Positions 53,572 through 62,463 of a stretch of DNA of 64,000 nt are shown here, piece after piece. The first letter of the stretch is position 1. Each line of letters opens with the position of its first letter. The stretch covers positions 14,051 through 78,050 of the forward strand of contig CAXTEJ010000012.1 of the NCBI GenBank assembly GCA_964243295.1. Reading direction: 5' to 3'. Below the pieces are notes generated by a model that was not told the origin of the DNA, ran no database searches, and saw only the letters and a program-made list of their open reading frames with translations. A program made the position numbers and the translations under genes. The stretch comes from CAXTEJ01 sp964243295 (GTDB taxonomy: Bacteria; Actinomycetota; Actinomycetes; Actinomycetales; Angustibacteraceae).

Positions 53572-53601
53572 ATGCCCGATCGACCGAGAGCGAGCGCGTG
53601 A
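53572..53601 (+). CDS. 9-codon mini-ORF overlapping the ABC exporter start
   Basis: ATG 53572 encodes MPDRPRASA and its TGA overlaps the GTG of the next gene. GAAACT (53559-53564) ends 7 bases before the ATG and could be a -10 box, making the mini-ORF a leaderless translation entry point. This is weak alone but repeats the arrangement before ribM. Confidence 0.3.
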   Translation: MPDRPRASA

Positions 53602-55424
53602 GCGACCGTCCCTACACCTTGCGCCGTGGTCTGTTCGTGCTCGGCCAGGGCATCCGACGCGCCCCGAGGATGTTCGCGCTCGCCGTCGTCGGCAGCGCCC
53701 TGTACGGCGTCATGACCGCCGGCACCGCGTGGGCGCTCGGCCGCGTGACCCGCGACGTCATCACGCCGGCATTCCGTGACGGCCAGGTCGACGCCGGTGA
53801 CCTCGCGGGCGGCGTCGGGGTCATGGTGGCCGTGGTGCTGCTGCTGGTCGTGGGCGTGGTCGTGCGCCGCGTGGCCGCCGGCCGCATCGTCTACGACCTC
53901 GGCGCGCTGTACCGCCGTCGCGTCACGGCGCAGTACCTCCGGCTGCCGCTGTCGTGGCACGGCCGTCACCCCACCGGGCAGCTGCTGTCCAACGCGAACG
54001 CCGACGTCGAGGCGACCTGGCTGGTCTTCGCGCCCTTCCCCATGGCCATCGGCGTGGTGGTCATGCTCGTGGTGGCGGCCGTGGCGATGGTGCTGGCCGA
54101 CCCGGTGCTCGCCCTGATCGGGCTGTGCGTGTTCCCCGCCGTCTTCGCCGTCAACGTGGTCTTCCAGCGGTACATGTCGCCTCGGGTGACGCGGGCCCAG
54201 CAGCTGCGCGCGGAGGTGTCCGACGTCGCCCACGAGAGCTTCGACGGCGCGCTCGTCGTCAAGGCCATGGGTCGTGAGGAGCAGGAGACCGAGCGCTTCG
54301 CCGCCACCACCCGCGCGCTGCGCGACGCCAACGTGGCCGCCGGCCGCACCCGCGGTCTGTTCGACCCGATGATCGAGGCGATCCCCGCGCTCGGCACGCT
54401 CGCGGTGCTCGCCGTCGGCTCCTCCCGCGCGTCGTCCGGCGCCACCTCGGCGGCGGACGTCGTGCAGGTCGCCTACCTGTTCTCGCTGCTCGCCTTCCCG
54501 GTGCGCGCCCTCGGCTGGGTGCTCGGCGAGCTGCCGCGCAGCGTCGTGGGCTGGGACCGCGTCGACGCGGTGCTGCGCGCCGAGGGCCGGCTGCGGTACG
54601 GCGCCGCCAGCCTGACCGGTCGGGGCGCTGCGACCGTCGTCCTGGAAGGGGTGTCGTACGCCCACGTCGACACCGACGGCGTGCCGGTGCCCGCGCTCAC
54701 CGACGTCACGTTCGACGTCACGCCCGGCTCGACGCTGGCGCTCGTCGGGCCGACCGGGGCCGGCAAGTCCACCTTGACCGCGCTGCTGGTGCGGCTCTTC
54801 GACCCCGACTCCGGCGCCGTGCGCATCGACGGCACCGACCTGCGCGACGTGCGCGACGCCGGTGTCGCCGACGTCGCGGCCCTGGTGCCGCAGCAGACCT
54901 TCCTGTTTGACGACACCGTCCGCGGCAACATCACGCTCGGCGACCCGACCCTCGAGGACGCCGACGACCGCCGGGTGTGGGACGCGCTGCGCCTGGCTCA
55001 GGCTGACGACTTCGTCGCCCTGCTGCCCGACGGCCTCGACACCGAGGTCGGCGAGCGCGGCACCACGCTGTCGGGCGGCCAGCGCCAGCGCATCGCCCTG
55101 GCCCGCGCCCTGGTGCGCCGCCCGCGGCTGCTGGTGCTGGACGACGCCACCAGCGCCGTCGACCCGCACGTGGAGGCGGCGATCCTGGCCGGCCTGCGCG
55201 ACACCGGCGACGGCACGACCGTCGTGGTCGTCGCCTACCGCAAGGCGACCATCGCGCTGGCGGACGACGTGGTGCTGGTCGAGCGGGGCTGCGTCGTCGA
55301 CCGCGGCAGCCACGCCGACCTCACCGCCCGCAGCGAGCGCTACCGCCGGCTCGTCGACGCCTACGAGCGCGAGGCCGCCGCCCGCGCCGAGGCGCTCGAC
55401 TCCGCTGCGCAGGTGCCGGCGTGA
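53598..55424 (+). CDS. ABC exporter subunit with non-consensus ATPase site
   Basis: The 608-residue half-transporter has six membrane helices then an ATPase domain. Walker A is GPTGAGKST (about 384-392), the signature is LSGGQRQR, but Walker B ends VLDDATS with Asp in place of the catalytic Glu, and the switch region reads AYRKAT with no His. It should thus contribute the inactive site of a heterodimer. Partner gene overlaps its stop (GTGA). The substrate is unknown; lipids or drugs are usual. Confidence 0.92.
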   Translation: MSDRPYTLRRGLFVLGQGIRRAPRMFALAVVGSALYGVMTAGTAWALGRVTRDVITPAFRDGQVDAGDLAGGVGVMVAVVLLLVVGVVVRRVAAGRIVYDLGALYRRRVTAQYLRLPLSWHGRHPTGQLLSNANADVEATWLVFAPFPMAIGVVVMLVVAAVAMVLADPVLALIGLCVFPAVFAVNVVFQRYMSPRVTRAQQLRAEVSDVAHESFDGALVVKAMGREEQETERFAATTRALRDANVAAGRTRGLFDPMIEAIPALGTLAVLAVGSSRASSGATSAADVVQVAYLFSLLAFPVRALGWVLGELPRSVVGWDRVDAVLRAEGRLRYGAASLTGRGAATVVLEGVSYAHVDTDGVPVPALTDVTFDVTPGSTLALVGPTGAGKSTLTALLVRLFDPDSGAVRIDGTDLRDVRDAGVADVAALVPQQTFLFDDTVRGNITLGDPTLEDADDRRVWDALRLAQADDFVALLPDGLDTEVGERGTTLSGGQRQRIALARALVRRPRLLVLDDATSAVDPHVEAAILAGLRDTGDGTTVVVVAYRKATIALADDVVLVERGCVVDRGSHADLTARSERYRRLVDAYEREAAARAEALDSAAQVPA

Positions 55425-57280
55425 GCGGCGCGACGGCGCAGCGCGCAGCCCGGCCCAGCGAACGCCGGCCGAGCGGTCCGGGAGCCTCGGCGGGTGCGTC
55501 CACGCAGGCGATCGGCGACGCCGCCGTCCCGAGCGTCATGGGCACCCTGCGCCGCGGCGTCCAGCTCTCACCTGAGCTGCGCCAGGGCCTGGGGGTCACG
55601 CTGGCGCTCGCCGTGGTGGCGACGGTCGGGCGCATCGTCGTCCCGTTCGCCGTCCAGCAGACCATCGACCGGGGCCTCACCGCGCCGGGCGGCCCGGACC
55701 CCGGCTCGGTGACCGGCCTGCTCGTCGTCGCGGCGCTGCTGGTGTGCCTGACGGCCGTGTGCGCCTACTGGGTCAACTGGCGGCTGTTCGCCGCAACAGA
55801 AGCCGGCCTCGCGACCCTGCGCACCGGCGCCTTCCGGCACGTGCACGACCTGTCGGTGCTGACGCAGAGCACCGAGAAGCGGGGCTCGCTGGTCTCGCGG
55901 GTCACCAGCGACGTCGACACCATCTCGACCTTCGCGCAGACCGGCGGGCTGGTGCTGATCCTGTCCGCGCTGCAGCTGACCGCGGCAACCGGGCTGATGC
56001 TCGTCTACTCACCGCTGCTCACGGCCGCGGTGTGGGCGTGCTTCCTGCCGGTGTTCTTGCTCGCGCGGCCGATGCAGCGCGCGGTGTCCGCCTCCTACGC
56101 GCGGGTGCGCGAGCGCGTCGGCGGGGTGCTGGCAGCGGTCTCGGAGTCGGTCGTCGGCGCGGCCACCATCCGCGCCTACGCCGCCGAGTCACGCACCGCC
56201 GAGCGCGTCGACGCCGCCGTCGCGTCCCACCGCGACGCCGCGGTGCAGGCTCAGACGCGGGTCGCGCTCACCTTCTCGACCGGTGTGCTGGTCAGCGGCC
56301 TGGTGAGCGCCGTCGTCGTCGTCATCGGCACCTGGCGCGGCGTCAACGGCCACCTCACGCTCGGCGAGCTGCTCGCGTTCCTGTTCCTCGTCCAGCTGTT
56401 CACCGGCCCGGTGCAGATCGGCACCGAGGTGCTCAACGAGCTGCAGAACGCCGTCGCCGGCTGGCGCCGGGTGCTCGCCGTGGTCGACACCCCCGCCGAC
56501 GTCGCCGACCCCGGTGAGGCGGGCGTCGACCTGCCCCGCGGCCCCATCACCGTGGGCTTCGAGCACGTCTCCTACGCCTACCCCGACGGCCCGCTGGTGC
56601 TGCACGACGTCGACCTGGCCATCGCGCCGGGCAGCCGCGTCGCCGTCGTCGGCGAGACCGGGTCGGGCAAGAGCACCTTCGCCAAGCTGCTCACCCGGCT
56701 CATGGACCCCACCACCGGCCGGGTCACCCTCGACGGCGTCGACCTCACCGACGTCCGGTTCGGCACGCTGCGCTCGCGCGTCGTGCTGGTGCCGCAGGAC
56801 GGCTTCCTGTTCGACGACACGCTGATCGCCAACGTCCGCTTCGCCCGCCCGGACGCCGGCCCCGACGACGTGCGCGCCGCCTTCGTCGAGCTCGGGCTGG
56901 GGGACTGGCTCGAGACGCTGCCGCGCGGGCTCGACACCGAGGTCGGTCAGCGGGGCGAGTCGCTGTCAGCGGGCGAGCGCCAGCTGGTCGCCCTGGCCCG
57001 CGCCTACCTCGCCGACCCCGACCTGCTCGTGCTCGACGAGGCCACGTCCGCGGTCGACCCGGCCACCGAGGTGCGCATCCAGCGGGCGCTGGACGGGCTG
57101 ACGCGTGGGCGCACGTCGATCGCGATCGCCCACCGGCTCTCGACGGCCGAGGCGGCCGACGAGGTGGTCGTGGTCGACGCCGGGCGGGTCGTCGAGCGCG
57201 GGCCGGCGTCCGAGCTCGCCCAGCACGACGGCTCCTACGCCCGCCTGCACCGCAGCTGGGTGGCGCAGCGCGGCGTGTGA
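55421..57280 (+). CDS. ABC exporter subunit with consensus ATPase site
   Basis: The 619-residue partner has six membrane helices and an ATPase domain with Walker A GETGSGKST (about 411-419), Walker B VLDEATS with catalytic Glu, and switch His in IAHRLST. Its signature reads LSAGERQ rather than LSGGQ, and this altered signature faces the partner's degenerate Walker site. About 35 Ala/Ser/Pro residues precede the first helix. The two genes form one heterodimeric exporter. Confidence 0.93.
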   Translation: MSGATAQRAARPSERRPSGPGASAGASTQAIGDAAVPSVMGTLRRGVQLSPELRQGLGVTLALAVVATVGRIVVPFAVQQTIDRGLTAPGGPDPGSVTGLLVVAALLVCLTAVCAYWVNWRLFAATEAGLATLRTGAFRHVHDLSVLTQSTEKRGSLVSRVTSDVDTISTFAQTGGLVLILSALQLTAATGLMLVYSPLLTAAVWACFLPVFLLARPMQRAVSASYARVRERVGGVLAAVSESVVGAATIRAYAAESRTAERVDAAVASHRDAAVQAQTRVALTFSTGVLVSGLVSAVVVVIGTWRGVNGHLTLGELLAFLFLVQLFTGPVQIGTEVLNELQNAVAGWRRVLAVVDTPADVADPGEAGVDLPRGPITVGFEHVSYAYPDGPLVLHDVDLAIAPGSRVAVVGETGSGKSTFAKLLTRLMDPTTGRVTLDGVDLTDVRFGTLRSRVVLVPQDGFLFDDTLIANVRFARPDAGPDDVRAAFVELGLGDWLETLPRGLDTEVGQRGESLSAGERQLVALARAYLADPDLLVLDEATSAVDPATEVRIQRALDGLTRGRTSIAIAHRLSTAEAADEVVVVDAGRVVERGPASELAQHDGSYARLHRSWVAQRGV

Positions 57281-57403
57281 GCCGCGAGGCGGTCCACCAC
57301 CCCGACGGGTCATCGCGAGCGCGACACCGCGCCTGGGTTGCCCCTAGTCTTCGGCCGCCGGGGTGAACCGGCACTCGTCAGGGTGGTCGAGGTGGGGGGC
57401 AGC

Positions 57404-59101
57404 ATGCTCAGGGTCCGTACGGTGCGTTCGGTCGCAGTGGCAGGCGTCGGGGTGGCCCTGGTCGCCGCCGGCGTCGGACTGCCCGCAGCGAGTGCTCAGG
57501 GCGCCACGCCGAGCGCCGCAGCAGCCGCCACGTCCACGCTCACGTGGGACCGCTGCCCGGCGGAGGTGCCGGCGGACGAGCGGCTGCCCCGCCTGCAGTG
57601 CTCGAGCGTCCAGGTGCCGCTCGACCATGCGCACCCCACGGGCGGCACGATCACGCTGGCGCTGTACCGGTCGGTCCTGCCTGCCGGCCGGGCGCGCCCG
57701 ACCCGGGTGCTGTTCGTCAACGCCGGCGGCCCGGGCGGCGAGTCCTCAGCGCTCACGAGCATCGCGAGCGTCTCCTACCCGGCGGCGGTGCGCGCGCGCT
57801 ACGACGTCATCGGGGTCGACCCCCGCGGTGTCGGCCGCAGCGCACCGGTCAGCTGCCTCGACCGCACGCAGGTCACGCCGATCCAGCCGACGCCCAACCA
57901 GATCGTCACCAACCAGCTGCAGCGGCGCGACATCGCGCTGGGCGTCTCGGCCTTCGTGAACAGCTGCTTCCGCACGTCGGGTGCGCTGCTCCCTCACCTC
58001 AACACCGACCAGACGGCCCGCGACTTCGACGTCGTCCGCGCTCGCCTCGGGGCGCCGACCGCCGCCTTCGTCGGCTACAGCTACGGCACGCTGCTGTTCT
58101 CGCGATACGCCAGCCTGTTCCCGAGCCGCGTCGAGCGCCTGGTGCTCGACAGCGCCGTCGACCCCCGCACCTGGGGCCTGGACTTCTTCAAGGCGCGGGC
58201 GCTGCCCTTCGAGGCCCGGCTCGGTGACTTCGCGGCCTGGGCCGCGACCCACGACGCCGAGCTGAAGCTGGGCGCGACCCCGGCAGCGGTGCTGGCCAGC
58301 TACGACCGGATCGTCGCCGACCTCACCGCAGCACCGCTGGTTGCCGAGGAGGGCGCGCTCGGCGCCGGCGACGTGCAGAACCTCGTGACGAGCGCCATGT
58401 ACTCCTCGTCGACCTGGGCGGAGGCCGGCATGCTGCTGTCGCGGGTCAAGGCCGTCCTGAGCGGTGACCTGCCTGCTGCGGCCGGCGCGCGTACCGCCGT
58501 CGCCTCCGCCGCGGCGCTGCGCTCGGCCCTGCCGACCCCCGCCCTCGACAACCAGTCGGCCGCGCTGTACGGCGTGCTGTGCAACGAGGGCCGCTTCCCG
58601 ACCGGTAGCCGCCCGGTCTTCACCCGCGTCGACAGGCTCCGCGAGCGCGCGCCGCGCATCGGGGCCATCCAGCCCCTGGCCGGGCTGCCCTGCAGCCTCT
58701 GGCCCGCGCAGGCCAAGACCGACGCCGGCCCGACGCTCGGCATCCGGGACGTCCCGGGCGCCACGCCGCTCGTCGTGCAGGCGGTCAAGGACCCGGTCAC
58801 GCCCTATCAGCAGGGTCTGGCGATGGCCCGGCTGGTCAGGGCCGGCCTGCTCACGGTCACCGGCGGCGACCACACCCACTTCGGGCTCGGCGCCGAGCCG
58901 TGCACCGACGCGGTCGTCGGGCGCTACCTGCTCTCGGGTGCCCTGCCCGCCGCCGGCACCGGCTGCGCCGGCGCGCCGCTGCCCGACGTCGAGGAGCCGA
59001 CCACGCTCGACGGCTCCGGCGCACCCGGGACGACTCCGGGCACGACGCAGCGTCAGCGCGCGCTGGACTCCGCACGCGAGGTGCTCCGGCGTCTGCTGTG
59101 A
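57404..59101 (+). CDS. Secreted alpha/beta hydrolase, tripeptidyl aminopeptidase-like
   Basis: ATG 57404 gives 565 residues; the frame can extend to 57338 but without a signal. A Sec signal (RTVRSVAVAGVGVALVAAGVGLPAASAQG) leads to an alpha/beta hydrolase: NAGGPGGESS (oxyanion), GVDPRGVGRS, nucleophile GYSYGT (Ser near 226), and a C-terminal TAP-like domain with KDPVTPY and GGDHTHFG carrying Asp and His. Homologues release tripeptides from secreted proteins. A Pro/Gly/Thr tail ends the protein. Confidence 0.9.
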   Translation: MLRVRTVRSVAVAGVGVALVAAGVGLPAASAQGATPSAAAAATSTLTWDRCPAEVPADERLPRLQCSSVQVPLDHAHPTGGTITLALYRSVLPAGRARPTRVLFVNAGGPGGESSALTSIASVSYPAAVRARYDVIGVDPRGVGRSAPVSCLDRTQVTPIQPTPNQIVTNQLQRRDIALGVSAFVNSCFRTSGALLPHLNTDQTARDFDVVRARLGAPTAAFVGYSYGTLLFSRYASLFPSRVERLVLDSAVDPRTWGLDFFKARALPFEARLGDFAAWAATHDAELKLGATPAAVLASYDRIVADLTAAPLVAEEGALGAGDVQNLVTSAMYSSSTWAEAGMLLSRVKAVLSGDLPAAAGARTAVASAAALRSALPTPALDNQSAALYGVLCNEGRFPTGSRPVFTRVDRLRERAPRIGAIQPLAGLPCSLWPAQAKTDAGPTLGIRDVPGATPLVVQAVKDPVTPYQQGLAMARLVRAGLLTVTGGDHTHFGLGAEPCTDAVVGRYLLSGALPAAGTGCAGAPLPDVEEPTTLDGSGAPGTTPGTTQRQRALDSAREVLRRLL

Positions 59102-59232
59102 CCGCCCGGCGTCACTGACGCCACAACCCCGCCCGACCTGGTGCCCGCCCACAGCCGGCGGCGCGCACGCCCGCTGTGCAGCAGCACCGCCGGCGTGCGG
59201 GCACCGTGGCACCGGGCCCGAGGGGCAGCGGG

Positions 59233-59238
59233 CACAAT
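59233..59238 (+). promoter_or_regulatory. -10 box of the hisI-trpE operon (CACAAT)
   Basis: CACAAT ends 7 bases before GTG 59246, favouring a leaderless hisI over the ATG at 59237, which lies inside the hexamer. The 135 bases upstream to the peptidase gene hold no gene. Confidence 0.5.
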
Positions 59239-59245
59239 GGCGGCC

Positions 59246-59680
59246 GTGCCCACGTCGTCCCCCCGTCCCGAGCGCACGACCCAGGAGCGGCCGGGCGGCC
59301 GCGTCGTCCCCAGCTCGCTCGACCCCGCCGTCGCGCAGCGGCTGACCCGCACCGCCGACGGGCTCGTCTGCGCGGTGGTGCAGCAGCACGACACCGGCGA
59401 GGTGCTCATGGTCGGCTGGATGGACGACGAGGCCCTCGCGCGCACGCTCACCAGCGGCCGCGTCACGTTCTGGAGCCGCAGCCGCGAGGAGCACTGGCGC
59501 AAGGGCGACACCAGCGGCCACGTGCAGCACGTGCGGTCGGTGGCGGCCGACTGCGACGGCGACGCCCTGCTCGTGCGGGTCGACCAGGTGGGCCCGGCGT
59601 GCCACACCGGCAGCCGCAGCTGCTTCGACGGCCGCGACCTCGGCGCCGTCGACGCCGCGGCGGCGGGGGCACCCGCGTGA
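59246..59680 (+). CDS. hisI: Phosphoribosyl-AMP cyclohydrolase
   Basis: HisI opens the adenine ring of phosphoribosyl-AMP in histidine synthesis. GTG 59246 gives 144 residues. VGWMDDEALARTLTSGRVTFWSRSR, the metal block DCDGDALLV and ACHTGSRSCF with zinc cysteines are intact. It lacks a HisE domain, which is encoded separately at 34748. Its stop overlaps the trpE GTG, coupling histidine and tryptophan genes. Confidence 0.96.
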   Translation: MPTSSPRPERTTQERPGGRVVPSSLDPAVAQRLTRTADGLVCAVVQQHDTGEVLMVGWMDDEALARTLTSGRVTFWSRSREEHWRKGDTSGHVQHVRSVAADCDGDALLVRVDQVGPACHTGSRSCFDGRDLGAVDAAAAGAPA

Positions 59681-61209
59681 CGACCGCGAGCACGCCGTTC
59701 GGGGTCACCTGGCCGGACGCCGGCCTGTTCCGCCAGCTGGCCCGTGACCGCCGCGTCATCCCCGTGGTGCGCCGGCTGCTGGCGGACGCCGAGACCCCGC
59801 TCGGCGTCTACCGCAAGCTCGCCCAGGACCGGCCCGGCACCTTCCTGCTGGAGTCCGCCGAGCACGGCGGCGTGTGGTCGCGCTACTCGATCGTCGGCGT
59901 CCGCAGCGCCGCGGTGCTGACCGAGAAGGACGGTGAAGCGCACTGGATCGGCACCCCGCCGGTGGGCGTGCCGACGTCCGGCGACCCGACAGCGGCCCTG
60001 CGCGACACCGTGGCGGCCCTGCGCACCGAGGCGGTCGAGGGCCTGCCACCGCTGACCGGCGGCATGGTCGGCGCGATGACCTACGACGTCGTCCGCCGCT
60101 GGGAGCGGCTGCCCGAGGTCACGGTCGACGACCTCGGGCTGCCCGAGCTGACGATGATGCTGGCCACCGACCTCGCGGTGCTCGACCACGGCGACGGGTC
60201 GCTGCTGCTGGTGGCCAACGCGGTCAACCACGACGCCACCGACGAGCGGGTCGACCAGGCGTTCGCCGGTGCGGTGGCGCGGCTGGACGCCATGGCCGCC
60301 GACCTCACGGCCCCCGCGGCCAGCACCGTCGCGGTGCTCGAGCCACGCGAGCCCGACGTCCGGCCGCAGCTCGCGCCCGGCGCCTACGAGGCCAACGTCG
60401 AGCGGGCCAAGGAGGCGATCCGCGCGGGCGACGTCTTCCAGGTGGTGCCGTCGCAGCGCTACGACATCGACTGCCCGGTCGACGCCCTCGACGTCTACCG
60501 CGTGCTGCGCGCGTCCAACCCCAGCCCCTACATGTACCTGCTGCGCCTGCCGACGCCGGACGGCGGCAGCTACGACGTCGTCGGCTCGAGCCCCGAGGCG
60601 CTGGTCAAGGTCGACGGCGACCGGGTGATGACCCACCCGATCGCCGGCACCCGGCCGCGCGGGCGCACCCCCGCCGAGGACGCCGAGCACGCCCGCGAGC
60701 TGCTCGCCGACGACAAGGAGCGCTCCGAGCACCTCATGCTCGTCGACCTCGCCCGCAACGACCTGCAGCGCGTCTGCGCGGCCGGCAGCGTCGAGGTGCT
60801 CGACTTCATGTCGGTCGAGCGCTACAGCCACGTCATGCACATCGTGTCGACCGTGGTCGGCCGGCTGCGCAGCGACCGCACGGCGTACGACGCGCTCGTC
60901 GCGACCTTCCCGGCCGGCACGCTGTCGGGGGCGCCGAAGGTGCGCGCGATGGAGCTGATCGACGAGATGGAGCTCACCCGCCGGGGCCTGTACGGCGGCA
61001 CCGTCGGCTACCTCGACTTCGCCGGCGACCTCGACATGGCCATCGCGATCCGCACTGCCGTCATCCGCGACGGCGTGGCGCACGTGCAGGCCGGCGGGGG
61101 AGTGGTCGCCGACTCCGTGCCGGCCGCCGAGCACCGGGAGTCGGTCGACAAGTCGATGGCCGTGCTGCGCGCGGTGGCCACGGCGTCCGGCCTGCGGCCG
61201 CTCGCCTGA
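59677..61209 (+). CDS. trpE: Anthranilate synthase component I
   Basis: TrpE makes anthranilate from chorismate with ammonia from TrpG. GTG 59677 gives 510 residues. The tryptophan feedback motif LLES lies near 57-60, the chorismate domain has GDVFQVVPSQRY, HPIAGTRPRGRT, DLARNDLQRV and GTLSGAPKVRAMELID. Feedback inhibition should therefore be retained. No leader peptide with Trp codons is visible, so attenuation is not indicated. Confidence 0.97.
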   Translation: MTTASTPFGVTWPDAGLFRQLARDRRVIPVVRRLLADAETPLGVYRKLAQDRPGTFLLESAEHGGVWSRYSIVGVRSAAVLTEKDGEAHWIGTPPVGVPTSGDPTAALRDTVAALRTEAVEGLPPLTGGMVGAMTYDVVRRWERLPEVTVDDLGLPELTMMLATDLAVLDHGDGSLLLVANAVNHDATDERVDQAFAGAVARLDAMAADLTAPAASTVAVLEPREPDVRPQLAPGAYEANVERAKEAIRAGDVFQVVPSQRYDIDCPVDALDVYRVLRASNPSPYMYLLRLPTPDGGSYDVVGSSPEALVKVDGDRVMTHPIAGTRPRGRTPAEDAEHARELLADDKERSEHLMLVDLARNDLQRVCAAGSVEVLDFMSVERYSHVMHIVSTVVGRLRSDRTAYDALVATFPAGTLSGAPKVRAMELIDEMELTRRGLYGGTVGYLDFAGDLDMAIAIRTAVIRDGVAHVQAGGGVVADSVPAAEHRESVDKSMAVLRAVATASGLRPLA

Positions 61210-61964
61210 TGGCGGGCAGCCGGCCGCTCGACCGAGCCGCGACCACGTCGGCGGACGGCGCCTCCGAACGCCCAGCGGACGGCGCCCGGCGGGAGAAGTC
61301 GGTGTTCGCGGTGCTGGTCGTCGCCGGTGCCCTGCTGGGCTTCCTCGCCGCGTCGCGACCGTGGGTGACCGCCGAGGTGTCGGGCCTGGTGGCCGGCGGA
61401 CGGCTCGCCGCCTCGGGCCGGCAGGCTGCCGGCATCGTCCCCGCGGTGGCGCTCGTCGCGCTCGCCGGTGGCGTCGCCGTGCTCACCACCGGCCGCGTCG
61501 GGCGCACCGTCGCGGGCGCGCTCCTCGTCGTGGCCGGTGCCGCGTCCGCTGCGACGTCGGTGGGCGTGCTGCGCACCCCGGCCCCCGCCATCGCGTCGGT
61601 CGTCACGGCGGCGACCGGCCGGGCCGGTGAGGCGGGTGTGGACGTCGCGCTCACCGCGTGGCCGTGGGCCGGCGTCGTGAGCGGTGTGCTGGTGGCGCTG
61701 GCAGGCGTGCTGGCCGTCGTCCGGGCGCGGGCCTTCGGCGGCCTGTCGTCGCGCTTCGACGTCCCGGCCACCGACGGCCACACCGACGCCCGGACCGGCG
61801 GCGACACCGGCGTCGCCGCCGCCGCCGCCGCGAAAGGACACACTGAGACCGACGCCGCCGCGGGCAGGGGCACCGACGGCCACGACGCTGCCGACGCCGA
61901 CGCGGGCGCCGACCCCGGTCAGGTGTGGGACGCCCTGACCCGCGGCGAGGACCCCACGCGCTGA
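61209..61964 (+). CDS. Trp operon-associated membrane protein (TIGR02234 type)
   Basis: The 251-residue protein has about four membrane helices (VFAVLVVAGALLGFLA onwards) with the characteristic RPWVTAE after the first, and a last helix followed by a charged Asp/Ala/Gly-rich cytosolic tail ending VWDALTRGEDPT. This family sits between trpE and trpC in actinobacteria, with unknown function. ATG overlaps the trpE stop. Confidence 0.88.
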   Translation: MAGSRPLDRAATTSADGASERPADGARREKSVFAVLVVAGALLGFLAASRPWVTAEVSGLVAGGRLAASGRQAAGIVPAVALVALAGGVAVLTTGRVGRTVAGALLVVAGAASAATSVGVLRTPAPAIASVVTAATGRAGEAGVDVALTAWPWAGVVSGVLVALAGVLAVVRARAFGGLSSRFDVPATDGHTDARTGGDTGVAAAAAAKGHTETDAAAGRGTDGHDAADADAGADPGQVWDALTRGEDPTR

Positions 61965-62082
61965 GCGACGCCGTCACCGGCCTGCCAGAATGGCGACCCG
62001 ACCACGCGTACCGGCGAGCACGAGCACCAGCACCAGCACGACCGTCACCCCGGCACCACGCCGCGCCACCGAAGGAGCCGAC

Positions 62083-62316
62083 ATGGCCGAGCAGCACTCC
62101 AACCACGGCAACACCATCGCCGCCTGGGCCACCGTGGGCCTGCTGATGGTCGCCGCGCTGATCCTGTGCCTGGCGGTGGGCTTCGCCGAGGAGTGGCTCG
62201 CGATCCCCGGACTGGTGCTGATCGCGGTGGCGCTCGTCACCGGCAAGGTGCTGGCCGGCCGCGGCTACGGCATGGTGCGTCCCGACGACAACCGCGTGAC
62301 GCGCGGGGTTCGCTGA
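62083..62316 (+). CDS. Small HGxxxAAW-type membrane protein
   Basis: ATG 62083 follows GAAGGAG and gives 77 residues with the short motif HGNTIAAW and two hydrophobic helices. Proteins of this type (HGxTPAAW) lie between the Trp-associated membrane protein and trpC in Streptomyces and relatives. Ile replaces the usual Pro. A longer frame from 61990 is Thr/Ser-rich and unlikely. Confidence 0.85.
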   Translation: MAEQHSNHGNTIAAWATVGLLMVAALILCLAVGFAEEWLAIPGLVLIAVALVTGKVLAGRGYGMVRPDDNRVTRGVR

Positions 62317-62424
62317 GCACGGTCTCGGGCAGCCCCGGTCGGCCGCCACCCTGCCGCTGACCGGCCGGACGCCGGACGGGCCGTCCGACGCGCCGTCGGT
62401 TCACGACCACGGTCGCGGGGCGCT

Positions 62425-62430
62425 TAGCAT
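62425..62430 (+). promoter_or_regulatory. -10 box of trpC (TAGCAT)
   Basis: TAGCAT ends 6 bases before an in-frame GTG (62437) and gives a 27-base leader for the conserved start at 62464. The gap from the HGC gene holds no gene. Confidence 0.5.
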
Positions 62431-62463
62431 GATCGGGTGCCCAAGATCCAGGGGAGACCGACG

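Noticed and set aside
59102..59245. Trp attenuator leader
   Set aside because: No short ORF with tandem Trp codons and no competing hairpins before hisI-trpE.
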